DNA from: G963674505 sp964575975 | Lineage (GTDB): Bacteria > Desulfobacterota > Desulfobacteria > Desulfobacterales > SKZT01 | NCBI GenBank assembly: GCA_964575975.1 | Contig: CAZNTU010000280.1 | Location: forward strand, 1-6,664 | Direction of reading: 5' to 3' | Length of the DNA: 6,664 bases | Part shown: positions 6,040-6,664 of the stretch, one piece after another | How positions within the stretch are numbered: the stretch's first letter is position 1 | How the letters are laid out: the number at the start of each line of letters is the position of its first letter | Notes under the pieces: generated by a model | Seen by the model: only the letters and a program-made list of their open reading frames with translations | Told to the model about the DNA's origin: nothing | Databases searched by the model: none | Program-made: the position numbers and the translations under genes

Positions 6040-6664
6040 TTAGCAATCGACTGAGGCGATATGTACTTGTTCGGTGGCCTGCAACGCCGCTCCTTCTCCG
6101 TCTCTGATGAAAATCTCTACGTTCACCGCGTGACTTGCGATATCAAAAATCCGTTCCAGCCTACGGTCGCGAAAAGATCGGTAGCTCGCAACGTCCCATG
6201 CAAGGAGAGACGGGTTCTGGGAAACGTCCCTCAACAGAAGGTGCTTCTCTATCTGGATCTGCGCATTCCTCAACCGCTGAAAGTAGGAAGAGGGCTGTTC
6301 GCCCCGTTTTCGTATATTGTCCGTGGCGCCGACGAATCTATAGTTGCCAAGATGGTTGATCTCGCCCGTCGGCAAGCCGAAGTGAGTACGCAGCCCATGC
6401 TGAGGGTAGATGTGGTCTATGTGCGGAGAGTTGTCCTTGAAACGGACATCGAAGGGTCCCGTGCCAAACTGTTGCACGTAAACGAGCTGGAGCAGTATAT
6501 AGCGGAGGCGCGTCTCCGCCACGTGATCCCTTGTCAGCTCGACGTAGTAGTTGTTGCGACCGAAAAATTCCTTCACAGCCTCGATGGGGAATCCGGTTTG
6601 CAGCCGGCCGCCTACGATACGGTGCATCATATTCAAAATATTGTCGGTCCGTGCGCGGTACCAG
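6040..6664 (-). CDS. C-terminal part of a DUF262/DUF1524-like HNH nuclease, cut by the window edge
   Basis: The frame is open to the right edge; about 207 residues are visible, ending at the TAA at 6042-6040. The centre holds HIDHIYPQ (about 6423-6400), the His-Asp-His motif of a His-Me finger (HNH) nuclease. NHLGNYRFVGATDNIRKRGEQPSSYF follows in segments, with GNYRF and the NIRK and P-x-SYF elements typical of the C-terminal DUF1524-like domain of DUF262 proteins. Those proteins, such as the GmrSD group, are known as defence nucleases that cut modified phage DNA, with an N-terminal ParB/Srx-like DUF262 NTPase domain that here would lie outside the window. Full-length members are usually several hundred residues longer. 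A TTG at 6636 could start translation, but upstream codons (WYRARTDNI) fit the same protein, so I treat it as partial. Whether the protein restricts phage is inferred from its family only. Confidence 0.85.
   Translation of the reverse strand, partial: WYRARTDNILNMMHRIVGGRLQTGFPIEAVKEFFGRNNYYVELTRDHVAETRLRYILLQLVYVQQFGTGPFDVRFKDNSPHIDHIYPQHGLRTHFGLPTGEINHLGNYRFVGATDNIRKRGEQPSSYFQRLRNAQIQIEKHLLLRDVSQNPSLLAWDVASYRSFRDRRLERIFDIASHAVNVEIFIRDGEGAALQATEQVHIASVDC

Noticed and set aside
1..6664. tRNA or rRNA genes
   Set aside because: No cloverleaf with a GTTCRANNC arm and no rRNA-like conserved stretch was recognised on either strand by eye.

Overview
The window is a patchwork of bacterial accessory DNA from a scaffolded draft assembly: it contains a run of exactly 100 N (4229-4328). 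The organism cannot be named from it. Base composition is GC-rich at the left end and in the radical SAM gene, and more AT-rich around 2850-3600. The genes have Shine-Dalgarno sites, intrinsic terminators and no introns, so the source is a bacterium (or a bacterium-like replicon).

Layout, left to right. (1) 1-284: the 3' part of a small, basic AP2-type DNA-binding protein on the + strand, running off the left edge. (2) 285-716: non-coding or unassigned DNA with the first copy of an ~85-nt repeat that recurs near the right end. (3) 717-1400: a complete + strand protein with a radical-SAM-type CxxxCxxC cluster, resembling the DUF5131 / phage Gp37-Gp68 group. (4) 1577-2258: a - strand protein with an N-terminal zinc ribbon and C-terminal MORN repeats, broken by one frameshift and followed by a good intrinsic terminator. 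The two genes converge. (5) 2259-3324: about 1 kb with no gene I can defend, apart from a possible promoter/palindrome for the MORN gene and a ribosome binding site for the next gene. (6) 3325-5276: a GH37 trehalase with both family signatures and both catalytic residues. It is interrupted by the assembly gap, which falls inside an in-frame 24-nt tandem repeat. (7) 5277-6039: gene-free DNA with an inverted repeat, a strong bidirectional terminator and the second copy of the ~85-nt repeat. (8) 6040-6664: the C-terminal part of a DUF262/DUF1524-like HNH nuclease on the - strand, running off the right edge.

The genes do not form an operon or one obvious pathway. An AP2 protein, a phage-type radical SAM protein and a GmrSD-like nuclease fragment suggest an accessory or formerly mobile region; the trehalase is a metabolic gene standing alone with its own ribosome binding site. 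The most unusual things seen are the coding minisatellite (LDDEHDKK units) inside the trehalase, which probably caused the assembly gap, and the pair of diverged structured repeats about 5.5 kb apart.
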